Assembly (NCBI RefSeq): GCF_029525575.1
Contig: NZ_JAPDIA010000008.1
Location: forward strand, 2,170,001-2,234,000
Direction of reading: 5' to 3'
DNA from: Cohnella rhizosphaerae
Lineage (GTDB): Bacteria; Bacillota; Bacilli; Paenibacillales; Paenibacillaceae
Length of the DNA stretch: 64,000 nt
The notes beneath the pieces are model-generated. The model did not search any database. It saw nothing but the letters and a program-made list of their open reading frames with translations, and was not told the origin of the DNA. Below are positions 19,341 through 29,429 of this stretch, in pieces; position 1 is the stretch's first letter; the number at the start of each line of letters is the position of its first letter. A program made the translations under genes and the position numbers.

Positions 19341-19745
19341 TCATGCGCGATCCGCCGGGCCGTTCATAAGCGAAGCATGCGCGGCATCCGATTGAAGCGC
19401 GCTCAGCTCGCGCGCCGTCGCCAGACAAGTCGCGGCGCATCTGAAGCACGCTTCCGCGCAGCGCTTGCAGTGTTCGTGTTCATGTCGCGCGCAAGTCTCT
19501 CCGCAGCGCTGGCACGCTTCGGCGCACAGCAGCGCCAGCTCGCCGCGGTAGCTGCTGCGCATTGTCATCGCTTGCGCCGTGAACGCGCAAAGGTCCGCGC
19601 ACTCCCGGTCAAGCCGGATGCAGTCCCTCATTTTATCGATATGCGCTTCTTCCAGACAAGCGGTATAGCATTCGTTGCAGGCCTTTACGCAGGCGATGCA
19701 GTCTTCGATGCAGGATTCCATGCTTTTGATCGTCGTCTCGTTCAT
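19341..19745 (-). CDS. Cysteine-rich four-helix copper-storage-like protein (DUF326, YhjQ type)
   Basis: 134 residues with 18 cysteines spaced mainly as CxxC and CxxxC, plus a His-rich HEHEHC stretch. This is the pattern of the DUF326/Csp family, four-helix bundles that store Cu(I) inside the bundle. No signal peptide, so the cytosolic (Csp3-like) class is the nearest match. The ATG at 19745 has GGAGGAAT 8 bases upstream; the in-frame ATG at 19790 has none. Sits alone between ispG and lonB. Confidence 0.85.
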   Translation of the reverse strand: MNETTIKSMESCIEDCIACVKACNECYTACLEEAHIDKMRDCIRLDRECADLCAFTAQAMTMRSSYRGELALLCAEACQRCGETCARHEHEHCKRCAEACFRCAATCLATARELSALQSDAAHASLMNGPADRA

Positions 19746-19843
19746 GATGCCGCATTCCTCCTTCTCGATACTGAATAAAAGGTTCTGCATCTTCTATATA
19801 CCCAGTAACCGCCCAATCGACAGAACCGCTATTGCGGGCATGC

Positions 19844-19872
19844 AAAAAAAAGCCCCGCGGACAGCGGGACTT
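19844..19872 (-). terminator. Terminator of ispG
   Basis: Minus strand AGTCCCGCTGTCCGCGGGGCT forms a hairpin followed by eight T (plus 19844-19850). Lies 40 bases past the ispG stop. Confidence 0.85.
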
Positions 19873-19911
19873 CTTCATGCCGCTTGCGGCGGCGCGCGTT
19901 CGAACGATTGC

Positions 19912-21051
19912 TTAGATCGTGCCGGTGACGGCCGCGACGCCGGGCTTCGGCGCATGCTGCTTGCGGCCCGGAATCTCGCCCGTCTCAGCGTACACGGACG
20001 CGATGTGGTCGATCTCCTTTTTCAGCTCGCCGACGAGTTCGGCTTCCGGAACTTTGCGGATCATCTCGCCGTAACGGAACAGCATCCCTTCGCCGCGGGC
20101 GCCCGCGATGCCGATATCGGCCTCCCGCGCTTCGCCCGGACCGTTGACCGCGCAGCCAAGCACGGATACCTTGATCGGGACCTTCAGCTTGGACAAGTAT
20201 TCTTCGACCTCGTTGGCCACGGAGAACAGGTCGATGTCGAGTCTGCCGCAGGTCGGGCAAGAGATCAGCGTCGGCGCGTCGGTGATGAGGCCGAACGTCT
20301 TCAGCAGCTCGCGCGCGACCTTGATCTCTTCGACCGGATCCGCGCTGAGCGAGATGCGCATCGTGTTGCCGATGCCGGCGTTCAGCAGAACGCCGAGCCC
20401 CGCCGCACTCTTGACGGTCCCCGAGAAAAGCGTGCCCGCCTCGGTAATACCGAGGTGAAGCGGATATTTGATCACCTGGGCCGCCTTCGTATACGCCTCG
20501 ATCGCCATCGGAACGTCGGATGCCTTAAGAGAAACGATAATATCGTGAAAATCCAGCTCTTCGAGAATGCCGATATGAAACAGCGCGCTCTCGACCATCG
20601 CTTCGGGGGTCGGATAGCCGTACTTCTCCAGCAAATGATTCTCGAGCGAGCCGGCGTTGACGCCGATCCGGATCGGGATTCCCCGCTCCTTGCACGCCTT
20701 GACGACCGCTTCGACCTTCTCCCGGCGTCCGATATTGCCCGGGTTGATCCGGACTTTGTCGATGCCGTTCTCGATCGCGAGCAGCGCGAGCCTGTAGTCG
20801 AAGTGAATGTCGGCGACGAGCGGAATGCCGATCTGCTTTTTGATCTCCTTGATGGCGGCGGCCGCTTCCTTGTTGTTCACCGTCACGCGGACGATCTGGC
20901 AGCCGGCTTCCTCGAGACGCTTGATCTCGGCCACCGTGGCCGCGACGTCCGCCGTCTTCGTCGTGCACATGCTCTGCAGCACGACTTGATTGTTGCCGCC
21001 GATCGTCAGGTTGCCGACGCGGACCGGCACGGTATCCGTACGCAAATACAT
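19912..21051 (-). CDS. ispG: 4-hydroxy-3-methylbut-2-en-1-yl diphosphate synthase (flavodoxin)
   Basis: Iron-sulfur enzyme of the MEP isoprenoid pathway (methylerythritol cyclodiphosphate to HMBPP). 379 residues from the ATG at 21051, which has GAGGTG 9 bases upstream. TIM-barrel half with QSMCTTKTADV and LVADIHFDYRLA; the [4Fe-4S] cysteines lie in SCPTCGRLDID and VLGCAVNGPGEA. Placed between clpX and the copper-storage-like gene, an arrangement seen in Paenibacillaceae but not in Bacillus subtilis. Confidence 0.96.
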   Translation of the reverse strand: MYLRTDTVPVRVGNLTIGGNNQVVLQSMCTTKTADVAATVAEIKRLEEAGCQIVRVTVNNKEAAAAIKEIKKQIGIPLVADIHFDYRLALLAIENGIDKVRINPGNIGRREKVEAVVKACKERGIPIRIGVNAGSLENHLLEKYGYPTPEAMVESALFHIGILEELDFHDIIVSLKASDVPMAIEAYTKAAQVIKYPLHLGITEAGTLFSGTVKSAAGLGVLLNAGIGNTMRISLSADPVEEIKVARELLKTFGLITDAPTLISCPTCGRLDIDLFSVANEVEEYLSKLKVPIKVSVLGCAVNGPGEAREADIGIAGARGEGMLFRYGEMIRKVPEAELVGELKKEIDHIASVYAETGEIPGRKQHAPKPGVAAVTGTI

Positions 21052-21145
21052 GGTTCTGTTCACCTCGTAAAGGCATAAGTCCACCCCGCCTCCGCACGGC
21101 GATCGCGAGGGGGGCGGGGTGGAGCTTGAGCGGAATAGAGGCGCC

Positions 21146-22402
<1,257 letters not shown>

Positions 22403-22413
22403 GGAATCACTCC

Positions 22414-23004
22414 TTATACGTTGGTCGGAGAAGAGATGACCTTGTCGATCAGTCCGTATGCCTGCGCTTCGTCGGCGCTCATGAAGTTGTCGCGGTCGGT
22501 GTCGCGCTCGATCTTCTCGTACGGCTGTCCGGTCCGGTCCACGTAGATCTTGTTCAGCTTCTCCTTGGTCTTGACGATCCAATCGGCGTGAATCTTGATA
22601 TCGGAAGCCTGACCCCGCACGCCGCCGAGCGGCTGATGGATCATGATCTCGCTGTTCGGAAGCGCAAAGCGCTTGCCCGGAGCGCCCGCCGTCAACAGCA
22701 GAGATCCCATGCTCGCGGCCATGCCGACGCAGATCGTGCTCACCGGAGGCTTGATAAACTGCATCGTATCGTAAATACCCATGCCGGCCGTGACCGAACC
22801 GCCAGGGGAATTGATGTAAAGATGGATGTCCTTCTCCGGGTCTTCTGCGGCGAGGAACAACAGCTGGGCCATGATGAGATTGGCGACATCGTCATCAATC
22901 GCACTGCCTAGAAATATGATTCTGTCCTTCAGCAACCGCGAGTAGATGTCATAAGACCGCTCTCCGCGGTTAGTCTGTTCAACGACCATAGGGACCAATG
23001 CCAT
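22414..23004 (-). CDS. clpP: ATP-dependent Clp protease proteolytic subunit
   Basis: Serine peptidase that forms the 14-mer ClpP barrel. 196 residues from the ATG at 23004, which has AAGAGGTTGG 5 bases upstream; in-frame codons further up lack a site. Catalytic S98 (GMAASMGSLLL) and H123 (MIHQPLGG), with aspartate in the following helix region. Lies between tig and clpX, so all three ClpXP/trigger factor genes are together; in Bacillus subtilis clpP is elsewhere. Confidence 0.97.
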   Translation of the reverse strand: MALVPMVVEQTNRGERSYDIYSRLLKDRIIFLGSAIDDDVANLIMAQLLFLAAEDPEKDIHLYINSPGGSVTAGMGIYDTMQFIKPPVSTICVGMAASMGSLLLTAGAPGKRFALPNSEIMIHQPLGGVRGQASDIKIHADWIVKTKEKLNKIYVDRTGQPYEKIERDTDRDNFMSADEAQAYGLIDKVISSPTNV

Positions 23005-23206
23005 ACGCGCCAACCTCTTTTCTGAAATGGACTTCGCGATTCGGTAATATTCTAACATGTTCATACCCGAATGTCATGTCGGCGAAAAAAGCGCGCGGTT
23101 CGGGCATATTCCGAGCATATGTAGGGTTAAAAATGAGGCACGCGATGATCACGTGCCCCATGATTATGAACCGGAGGCCGACGTATCGACGTCGGAACTT
23201 CGGCGA

Positions 23207-24496
23207 TTATGCGGACTTGCTGTTCTCGATCAGGAACTTGACGGCCTTGCGTACCTTGAGGTCGGCGTTCAGCGTGTCGATGTAGCCGTTGGAGCCGAAG
23301 ATCGTGCGGAGCTCGTCGGCGGAACGGTTGTACATCTTGGAGAGGTTGTCCAGCTCGGCGGACAGCTCGTCCTCGGAGATTTCGAGGTTCTCCGCGTTCG
23401 CAATCGCTTCGAGCACCAGGTTGTTGCGGACGCGCTTCTCGGCGTCGACGCGCATCTGGCCTTTGAGCGCTTCCTCGTCCTGGCCGCTGAACTGATAGTA
23501 AAGATCCAGCGTCATGCCTTGCATGCGCAGGCGGCTCTCGAAGTCCTTCAGCATGCTGTCGATCTCGGACTCGATCATCGCAGCCGGGATCTCAAGCTCG
23601 GCGCCTTCTGCGGCCTTGTCGATCAAGGCGTTTTCCTTGGCGGCTTCGGCCTCTTTTTCCTTGCGCTCCTTCAGCTTGCTCGTCAGGTCCGCTTTGTATT
23701 CGTCGAACGTGTCGAACTCGCTGACGTCCTTCGCGAACTCGTCGTCCAGGGCAGGCAGGTTTTTGCGCTTGATCTCGTGCAGCTTCACCTTGAACACGAC
23801 GTCCTTGCCGGCCAGGTTCTCGGCTTGGTAGTTCTCAGGGAACGTAACGTTGATGTCCTTGTCCTCCGCGATGTTCAGGCCGACGACCTGCTCTTCGAAG
23901 CCGGGGATGAAGGAGCCGGAGCCCAGCTCGAGCGAATAGCGCTCGCCCTTGCCGCCTTCGAACGGCTCGCCGTCCAGGAAGCCTTCGAAGTCGATGATCG
24001 TGGTGTCGCCGTTTTGCGCAGGGCCTTCGTCGACGACGACGAGCTCGGCATGGCGGTTTTGCAGGCGTTCGAGTTCTGCCGCGATTTCTTCTTCGTTGAC
24101 TTCCGAATCCGCCGCAGGAGCCTCGAGGCCCTTGTACTCGCCGAGCGTCACTTCGGGCTTAACGGTGACTTTAGCTTTGAAAATGAAGGGCTGTCCCTTG
24201 CCGAATTGCTCGACGTCCACGTCCGGACGGTCTACCGGCACGATGCCGGTCTGTTCGACGGCTTCGCTGTATGCGCCGGGAAGCAGAATGTCGATCGCGT
24301 CCTGATACAGGCTCTCGATGCCGAAGCGGGATTCGAAAATGCCGCGCGGCACTTTGCCTTTGCGGAAACCGGGCACGTTTACTTTTTGAACGACTTTCTT
24401 GAAGGCTTTGTCAAGCGCCTCGGCAACCTTCGCCTCGTCGATCTCGACCTCCAGAACGCCGACGTTCTTCTCTATTTTTTCCCATTTTGCTTGCAT
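23207..24496 (-). CDS. tig: Trigger factor
   Basis: Ribosome-bound chaperone and prolyl isomerase. 429 residues: N-terminal ribosome-binding domain with the signature FRKGKVPRGIFE, FKBP-type PPIase domain (GDTTIIDFEGFLDGEPFEGG), C-terminal helical arms. ATG at 24496 with GGAGGG 10 bases upstream; a near-consensus promoter lies 63 bases ahead. A 200-base gap before clpP shows no further gene. Confidence 0.97.
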   Translation of the reverse strand: MQAKWEKIEKNVGVLEVEIDEAKVAEALDKAFKKVVQKVNVPGFRKGKVPRGIFESRFGIESLYQDAIDILLPGAYSEAVEQTGIVPVDRPDVDVEQFGKGQPFIFKAKVTVKPEVTLGEYKGLEAPAADSEVNEEEIAAELERLQNRHAELVVVDEGPAQNGDTTIIDFEGFLDGEPFEGGKGERYSLELGSGSFIPGFEEQVVGLNIAEDKDINVTFPENYQAENLAGKDVVFKVKLHEIKRKNLPALDDEFAKDVSEFDTFDEYKADLTSKLKERKEKEAEAAKENALIDKAAEGAELEIPAAMIESEIDSMLKDFESRLRMQGMTLDLYYQFSGQDEEALKGQMRVDAEKRVRNNLVLEAIANAENLEISEDELSAELDNLSKMYNRSADELRTIFGSNGYIDTLNADLKVRKAVKFLIENSKSA

Positions 24497-24558
24497 AATA
24501 TTCAATCCCTCCGAAGACGTCTTGCCGCCAGATGCGGCCGATTGACATAAACCATTTT

Positions 24559-24588
24559 ATTATAGAACAAGACTGGCAGCGAATTCAA
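24559..24588 (-). promoter_or_regulatory. Sigma-A promoter of tig
   Basis: Minus strand TTGAAT and TATAAT with an 18-base spacer. Transcription would start about 55 bases before the tig ATG. Confidence 0.7.
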
Positions 24589-24606
24589 GGCAAAAACGGA
24601 CGCGGA

Positions 24607-25521
24607 TCAGACCTTATCCGCTCCGTACATCCTCAGCCAGCGCAGCGCCTGCTCGTAACGGAACCGCAGTTCGCCCGTGATGCCGTACTGCTCTCGCGTC
24701 CACTCGTCGCCCGTCTGGCCGTGGAGCTTCTCCTGCAAATGCTGGTGAAGCGCCGCAGCCCATAGATCCGATGCGCCGTCGTCGGCTTCCATCATCCATT
24801 CGAAGACGTTGGAGCCGTATGCGGCCTGCACGCATTCCCGCCACATCTCGTCCGCGAAGTAGGATAACGCAGGATCCGATACCTCGGCCATTCGGCTAAG
24901 CCGCTCCGGCACCTCGAGCACCGCCTGCGGGAACTCCTCGAACGACAGCGGCGTCTCGTCGATCTCGAGCGTCAATGCCTCGCCGTCCCGCAGCATGACC
25001 GCCGTCCCCTCGGCCCCGAACCTGCGAAGGAGCTGCAGCGCTCGGAATTGCACCAGCGGATGGCGTTCCCGCTCGGACAGCCAGCGACGCAACGCCGCCT
25101 CGGCTTCGGGCCCGGGAAGATGCGTCATTTGGCCCAACGCCAGCAACTGCTGCTCCGGATCCTCGTCGTCGAATAGAATGGAGATAAGCCGCTTCAAATA
25201 GGCGGGATCCTCCGCCGCCCGGTCCAGCACCCGCTGCCTGAGGACCGCATCCGCGTCCTCTTCTTCCTCCTCGGCGACGTCCGCCGCTTCTCCCGGCAGT
25301 CCCGTTGCCGTGGCCTCGGGAAATGCCGCTTCCAGCCAGCCGAGCAGCGCCTGCCACTCGGTATGGTGCCGCTCCGCCTCTCCTCCGCACTGGAGCAGGA
25401 AGTCCAGCAGGCCCTTGGCCTCCCCGTACCGCTCCGTCTCGAGCATGCGCGTCAATTGAATCTGATAGTAGTCCAAGGTCTTGGGAAACAAGACCAGATT
25501 GTCCCCGGTGAAGTCCGACAC
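24607..25521 (-). CDS. YsoA-like repeat-containing protein of unknown function
   Basis: 304 residues, GTG start with GGAGGAAGG upstream. Acidic, with a Glu-rich linker near residue 85 (EEEEED) and helical repeats resembling the TPR-like YsoA protein found next to tig in Bacillus subtilis. Identification rests partly on that position. Cytoplasmic, no signal peptide or membrane segment. Function unknown. Confidence 0.75.
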   Translation of the reverse strand: MSDFTGDNLVLFPKTLDYYQIQLTRMLETERYGEAKGLLDFLLQCGGEAERHHTEWQALLGWLEAAFPEATATGLPGEAADVAEEEEEDADAVLRQRVLDRAAEDPAYLKRLISILFDDEDPEQQLLALGQMTHLPGPEAEAALRRWLSERERHPLVQFRALQLLRRFGAEGTAVMLRDGEALTLEIDETPLSFEEFPQAVLEVPERLSRMAEVSDPALSYFADEMWRECVQAAYGSNVFEWMMEADDGASDLWAAALHQHLQEKLHGQTGDEWTREQYGITGELRFRYEQALRWLRMYGADKV

Positions 25522-25660
25522 GCCGAGACCCCTTCCTCCATCGCTGTCCGAGTGCTTGCTTGATCAGTCCGATTCACGAATTATATCACGAAGGCGAAAC
25601 AAATAAAAAAAGCGGCGCATTGCGAAGCGCGGCCCAGCTATGCTATTATACTACTGCTAC

Positions 25661-25734
25661 GCGGGTGTAGTTCAATGGTAGAACGCCAGCTTCCCAAGCT
25701 TGAGGCGAGGGTTCGATTCCCTTCACCCGCTCCA
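25661..25734 (+). tRNA. tRNA-Gly (CCC)
   Basis: Full cloverleaf: acceptor GCGGGTG/CACCCGC, D arm GTTC-AATGGTA-GAAC, anticodon loop TTCCCAA (anticodon CCC), T arm GAGGG-TTCGATT-CCCTT, encoded CCA. The anticodon stem has one C-U mismatch. Confidence 0.93.
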
Positions 25735-25749
25735 AATCTTATAACGGCG

Positions 25750-25777
25750 AGTCTCTGCTGAAGCAGAGGCTTTTTTG
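25750..25777 (+). terminator. Terminator after tRNA-Gly
   Basis: AGTCTCTGC-TGAA-GCAGAGGCT hairpin followed by six T. Confidence 0.85.
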
Positions 25778-25814
25778 TTTCCCGTCTACCAAAAAACAAA
25801 GGAGGAGATGCGCG

Positions 25815-26405
25815 ATGCTGATCAGATCGGCCGGCCCCGGGGATGCGGAGGCGGCATCCAGGCTGGTGCTGCTGGCCATCGAAGACATCGCCTACAGGCT
25901 AACAGGCGAACGTACCGAGGCGGCCGTTCTGGCCAAGCTGGCCGAGTACTACCTGCAGCCGGGCAACCGGTTCAGTGCCGAGCGCCATGCGCTGCTCGTC
26001 GCCGAAGAAGGCGAACCTGCCGGTACCATTCTCTGCTACGGCGGCGATCAGGCGGACGCGCTCTACGCGCCCGTCACACTGGCGCTGCGCGCGGCCGGCC
26101 GCGAAGACGCCGTGCAGGATCGCGAGGCGGACGAAGACGAATATTACATCGATGCCGTCGCCGTCTTCCCGTCGCATCAAGGCCGCGGCTTCGCCAAGGC
26201 GCTCATCCGGCATGCCGAGCTGGAGGCGGTCGCGCGGGGATACGCCGCCATCGGGCTGAACGTCGATATCGAAAAGGACGGCGCTCGCGCCCTGTATGCC
26301 CGGCTCGGGTTCGCAGAGGACAAACGCATCTCGATCAACGGCCATCCGTACAGGCATATGCGAAAGGCGCTTTCATCGCCTGCGGGACGATCCGACGAAT
26401 TTTGA
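25815..26405 (+). CDS. GNAT-family N-acetyltransferase
   Basis: 196 residues. N-terminal IRSAGPGDAEAASRLV is the typical GNAT start; acetyl-CoA site in IDAVAVFPSHQGRGFAKALI (motif A Q-x-x-G-x-A form QGRGFA), motif B GLNVDIEKDGARALYARLGF. Substrate unknown. AAAGGAGGAG lies 8 bases before the ATG. Stands alone between two tRNA genes. Confidence 0.9.
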   Translation: MLIRSAGPGDAEAASRLVLLAIEDIAYRLTGERTEAAVLAKLAEYYLQPGNRFSAERHALLVAEEGEPAGTILCYGGDQADALYAPVTLALRAAGREDAVQDREADEDEYYIDAVAVFPSHQGRGFAKALIRHAELEAVARGYAAIGLNVDIEKDGARALYARLGFAEDKRISINGHPYRHMRKALSSPAGRSDEF

Positions 26406-26454
26406 ATTTGCACTTGAGCGAGGCACCGTCCCTGTGGTAATATAATCAAGCTGT

Positions 26455-26532
26455 GTCCCAATAGCTCAGCTGGATAGAGCACACGCCTTCTAAGCGTGCG
26501 GTCGGGGGGTTCGAATCCCTCTTGGGACGCCA
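26455..26532 (+). tRNA. tRNA-Arg (TCT)
   Basis: Acceptor GTCCCAA/TTGGGAC, D arm GCTC-AGCTGGATA-GAGC, anticodon stem CACGC/GCGTG with loop CTTCTAA (anticodon TCT), T loop TTCGAAT, encoded CCA. A run of six G (26504-26509) at the start of the T stem makes the variable loop six bases; five G would give the normal five. TATAAT about 10 bases upstream may be its -10 box. Confidence 0.93.
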
Positions 26533-26567
26533 GTTTTAAAAAAAACAACGAATGCTTTGTATATAGC

Positions 26568-26612
26568 CAAAAGAGTCGAAAACCCTTCATTCCCAAGGGG
26601 TTTCGGCTCTTT
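26568..26612 (+). terminator. Terminator after tRNA-Arg
   Basis: AAGAGTCGAAA pairs with TTTCGGCTCTT across a short loop, followed by TT. It also carries the AAAA needed to work on the other strand. Confidence 0.75.
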
Positions 26613-26707
26613 TCCATTGCTCGGCCCGGCCCGAGATAAGGGCGCCGGGGCGCCGGCGCCGTAGTATAGTGGAGACAGGAAACGCTTGCAGGCAGGAGGA
26701 AAAAGCC

Positions 26708-27595
26708 TTGTCCAGAAAGTGGCTCGAACGGCTCAGCGCAGCCGACTATTTAAACCAAGGCGAAGTATCGGCCGTCTCCGAGTACGAGATCGTCCGCAGC
26801 TGGGAGCTTCATGCGCACGACTTTTACGAGATGGAGCTCGTGCTGGCGGGCGCCGGCAGTCAGCGTATCAACGGGGAGTCAATGACGCTCTCGCGAGGCA
26901 CTTTTTCGCTGCTATCGCCGGCGGATGCCCATGAAGTGACGTTAGCGCCGGGGAGCGGCCTTCGGCTCGTGAACTGCAAATTTTCTGGCGCGTTGCTTGA
27001 CGACGAGCTGCTCGAATTGCTCCTGGAAGCGCCCGGGCCGCTCGCCGTGCAGCTCGGCGAGGCAGCGACTGCGCTTCTCGAGGCCGAGCTGGCGCGGCTG
27101 CGCCGTGAGACGGAGCGGACGGCGCTCGCCCGGTCGGCCGCGATGCGCTACACGCTCGGCCGGATCGTGATCGACCTGCTGCGCGCATGCGGTCGGAGCG
27201 AGGACGGCAGCGGCACCGCGCAACGCAGCGCCCGGGAGCATGAAGTCAGACGCGTCCTGCGATATATCCACCTTCACTACCGGGAACCGATCAGCCTCGC
27301 CGAGGCCGCGGCGCAGCTGCATCTGTCTCCAGGCTACTTCAGCGAGAAGTTCAAAGATTGGACGGGCGAGACGTTCAGCGCATACGTGCAGCGCCTGCGG
27401 GTGTCTTATGCGGATCGGCTGCTGTCCGGCTCCTCGCTGCCCATCACGGAGATCGCCTACAGCGCGGGCTTCGGTTCGCTCGCCTACTTTATCCGGGTGT
27501 ACAAACAATATCGCGGCCTATCCCCGAACGCGTCCCGCAAACGGATCAAAGGCCTGGCGCCGGACGTAGGCCCGGTCCTGGACGATGAACCGTAA
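26708..27595 (+). CDS. AraC-family transcription regulator
   Basis: 295 residues. N-terminal cupin-type sensor (WELHAHDFYEMELVLAGAGSQRING, ...SLLSPADAHEVTL) and C-terminal double helix-turn-helix (ISLAEAAAQLHLSPGYFSEKFK; ITEIAYSAGFGSLAYFIRVYKQYRGLSP). I use the TTG at 26708 because GGAGGA lies 8 bases upstream; no ATG in frame has a site. Directly upstream of the SIS and ROK genes, so it probably controls them in response to a sugar. Confidence 0.9.
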   Translation: MSRKWLERLSAADYLNQGEVSAVSEYEIVRSWELHAHDFYEMELVLAGAGSQRINGESMTLSRGTFSLLSPADAHEVTLAPGSGLRLVNCKFSGALLDDELLELLLEAPGPLAVQLGEAATALLEAELARLRRETERTALARSAAMRYTLGRIVIDLLRACGRSEDGSGTAQRSAREHEVRRVLRYIHLHYREPISLAEAAAQLHLSPGYFSEKFKDWTGETFSAYVQRLRVSYADRLLSGSSLPITEIAYSAGFGSLAYFIRVYKQYRGLSPNASRKRIKGLAPDVGPVLDDEP

Positions 27596-27706
27596 TTTGC
27601 CGAAAAAAAGTGCAATTTGCAGGCTAAAAAAGACAAGAACAGCCGCCGGCGTCCCCCTTACACTCGGAAGGAATCTATTCCATCCATCTGCGGCGGAGGC
27701 CTCGTT

Positions 27707-28339
27707 ATGAATGTCTGGCATCACTTATTTGCACGCTATCCGGAACTGCGCACGCTCGAAGAAGCGCTCGACGCGTCGCTGCGCATCTGCCTCGGCGTCT
27801 ATCGCGGCGGCGGCAAGCTTCTGCTCTGCGGCAACGGCGGCAGCGCGGCGGACTGCGACCACATCGTCGGGGAGTTAATGAAGGGCTTTATGAAAAAGCG
27901 GCCGCTGCCGGCCGACGCATGCGCGCGCTTCGAAGCCGCGCTGCCCGGCGAAGGGCGTCGTCTCGCGGAGCGCCTGCAGGCTTCGCTCCCGGCGATCTCG
28001 CTCTCCGCGCACGCGGCGCTGTGCACCGCCGTCGCCAACGATATGGACGCCGAGCTTGTCTATGCGCAGCAGGTTCTCGGCTACGCGGGAAGCGGCGATG
28101 CGCTGATCGCGATCAGTACGTCGGGCAACTCCGCCAACGTCGTGCGCGCGGCCCAGGCCGCCAAAGCCGCCGGCATTCCGGTCATCGGCTTTACGGGCCG
28201 ATCCGGCGGCAAGCTGGCTGCGCTGTGCGACGCTGCGATCGCCGTCCCGGCCGATACGACGCCGGACGTTCAGGAGCGGCATCTGCCGGTCTATCACGCC
28301 TTGTGCATCGCGATCGAGGAGGCGCTGTTCGCCTCATGA
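27707..28339 (+). CDS. SIS-domain sugar-phosphate isomerase-like protein
   Basis: 210 residues, GmhA-like (phosphoheptose isomerase type). Phosphate loop GNGGSAADCDHIVGEL and second SIS motif ISTSGNSANVVRAAQAAKAAGIPVIGFTG; C-terminal VQERHLPVYHALC helix. An insert between residues ~65 and 95 is longer than in compact GmhA. ATG with GGAGG 9 bases upstream. Overlaps the ROK gene by four bases (ATGA). No heptose or lipopolysaccharide genes nearby, so the natural substrate is open. Confidence 0.88.
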   Translation: MNVWHHLFARYPELRTLEEALDASLRICLGVYRGGGKLLLCGNGGSAADCDHIVGELMKGFMKKRPLPADACARFEAALPGEGRRLAERLQASLPAISLSAHAALCTAVANDMDAELVYAQQVLGYAGSGDALIAISTSGNSANVVRAAQAAKAAGIPVIGFTGRSGGKLAALCDAAIAVPADTTPDVQERHLPVYHALCIAIEEALFAS

Positions 28340-29319
28340 GTTTGCTTGCGGGCATCGATATCGGCGGCACGAAGTGCGCCGTCAGTCTGGGACGACCGTC
28401 GATGGACGGCATCGAGATCGTCGGCAAGCATATGCTGCCTACGGCCGGCACGCCGGATTTCATGATCGGCAGCCTGCTGGACGGGCTTGACGCGCTGCTG
28501 GCCGCAGCCGGCGCCGCCGCACCGGCCGCCGTCGGCATCAGCTGCGGCGGTCCGCTCGACGCCGGCCGCGGCCTGATCCTTTCCCCGCCCAATCTGCCGG
28601 GCTGGGACCTGGTCGACATCGTCGGCGCCGTCCGGCGGCGGCATGACGTGCCCGTCGCGCTGGAGAACGACGCCAACGCCGGCGCATTGGCGGAATGGCA
28701 ATGGGGCGCGGGCCGGGGGACGGACCATATGGTTTTCTTGACCTTCGGCACGGGCCTTGGCGCCGGCTTGATCCTGAACGGCCGGCTTTATGCCGGCGCG
28801 AACGGCATGGCCGGAGAAGCGGGACATATGCGACTGTCCGCGTTCGGTCCGGTCGGCTACGGCAAGCAGGGCTCGTTCGAAGGCTTCTGCAGCGGCGGCG
28901 GCATCGCCCAGCTTGCCGCTTCGCTGGCGCTCGAGCAGTTCCAGCGCGGCCATGCGCCCTCCTATTGCGCCTCGGTCTCCGAGCTCGGCGGGGTCACTGC
29001 GCAGCGCGTCGGCGAGGCGGCGCTGGCCGGAGACGAGACCGCGCTGGAAGCGCTGCGCATCAGCGGCGACCGGCTGGGGCGGGGCCTTGCCTTGATCGTC
29101 GACCTGCTGAATCCCGAGCGCATCGTGATCGGCAGCGTCTACGCGAAGCTGCGTTCCCTGCTCGAGCCGCCGATGCTGGCCGCGCTTCAACGGGAGGCGC
29201 TGACGCATGCGCTGGACGCATGCAGCGTCCTGCCCGCGGCGCTCGGCGACCGGATCGGCGACTATGCCGGATTGTCGGTCGCGTCGGACGCCTTGCGGCG
29301 CAGCGCACACTCCCTCTGA
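28336..29319 (+). CDS. ROK-family sugar kinase
   Basis: 327 residues. N-terminal ATP motif AGIDIGGTKCAVSLG, catalytic ENDANAGALAEW, second phosphate motif FGTGLGAGLILNGRLY, EAGHM for substrate and metal. The ROK zinc motif CxCGxxGCxE is replaced by GPVGYGKQGSFE, so zinc is probably not bound. Translationally coupled to the SIS gene. No helix-turn-helix, so it is a kinase, not a repressor. Confidence 0.9.
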   Translation: MSLLAGIDIGGTKCAVSLGRPSMDGIEIVGKHMLPTAGTPDFMIGSLLDGLDALLAAAGAAAPAAVGISCGGPLDAGRGLILSPPNLPGWDLVDIVGAVRRRHDVPVALENDANAGALAEWQWGAGRGTDHMVFLTFGTGLGAGLILNGRLYAGANGMAGEAGHMRLSAFGPVGYGKQGSFEGFCSGGGIAQLAASLALEQFQRGHAPSYCASVSELGGVTAQRVGEAALAGDETALEALRISGDRLGRGLALIVDLLNPERIVIGSVYAKLRSLLEPPMLAALQREALTHALDACSVLPAALGDRIGDYAGLSVASDALRRSAHSL

Positions 29320-29378
29320 GTGGCGCTCTAGTGTCCGGATCTGTGCGTCGCGCAACACCGCGCAACGGTCCGCAAGCA

Positions 29379-29420
29379 AAAGAAGTCCCTACGGCAGGCA
29401 GCCGGCGGGACTTCTTTTTG
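29379..29420. terminator. Bidirectional terminator between ROK gene and tdk
   Basis: AAAGAAGTCCC and GGGACTTCTTTTT flank a loop of 18 bases; runs of A and T on the two sides serve both convergent genes. Confidence 0.8.
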
Positions 29421-29429
29421 GCTCTGGGC

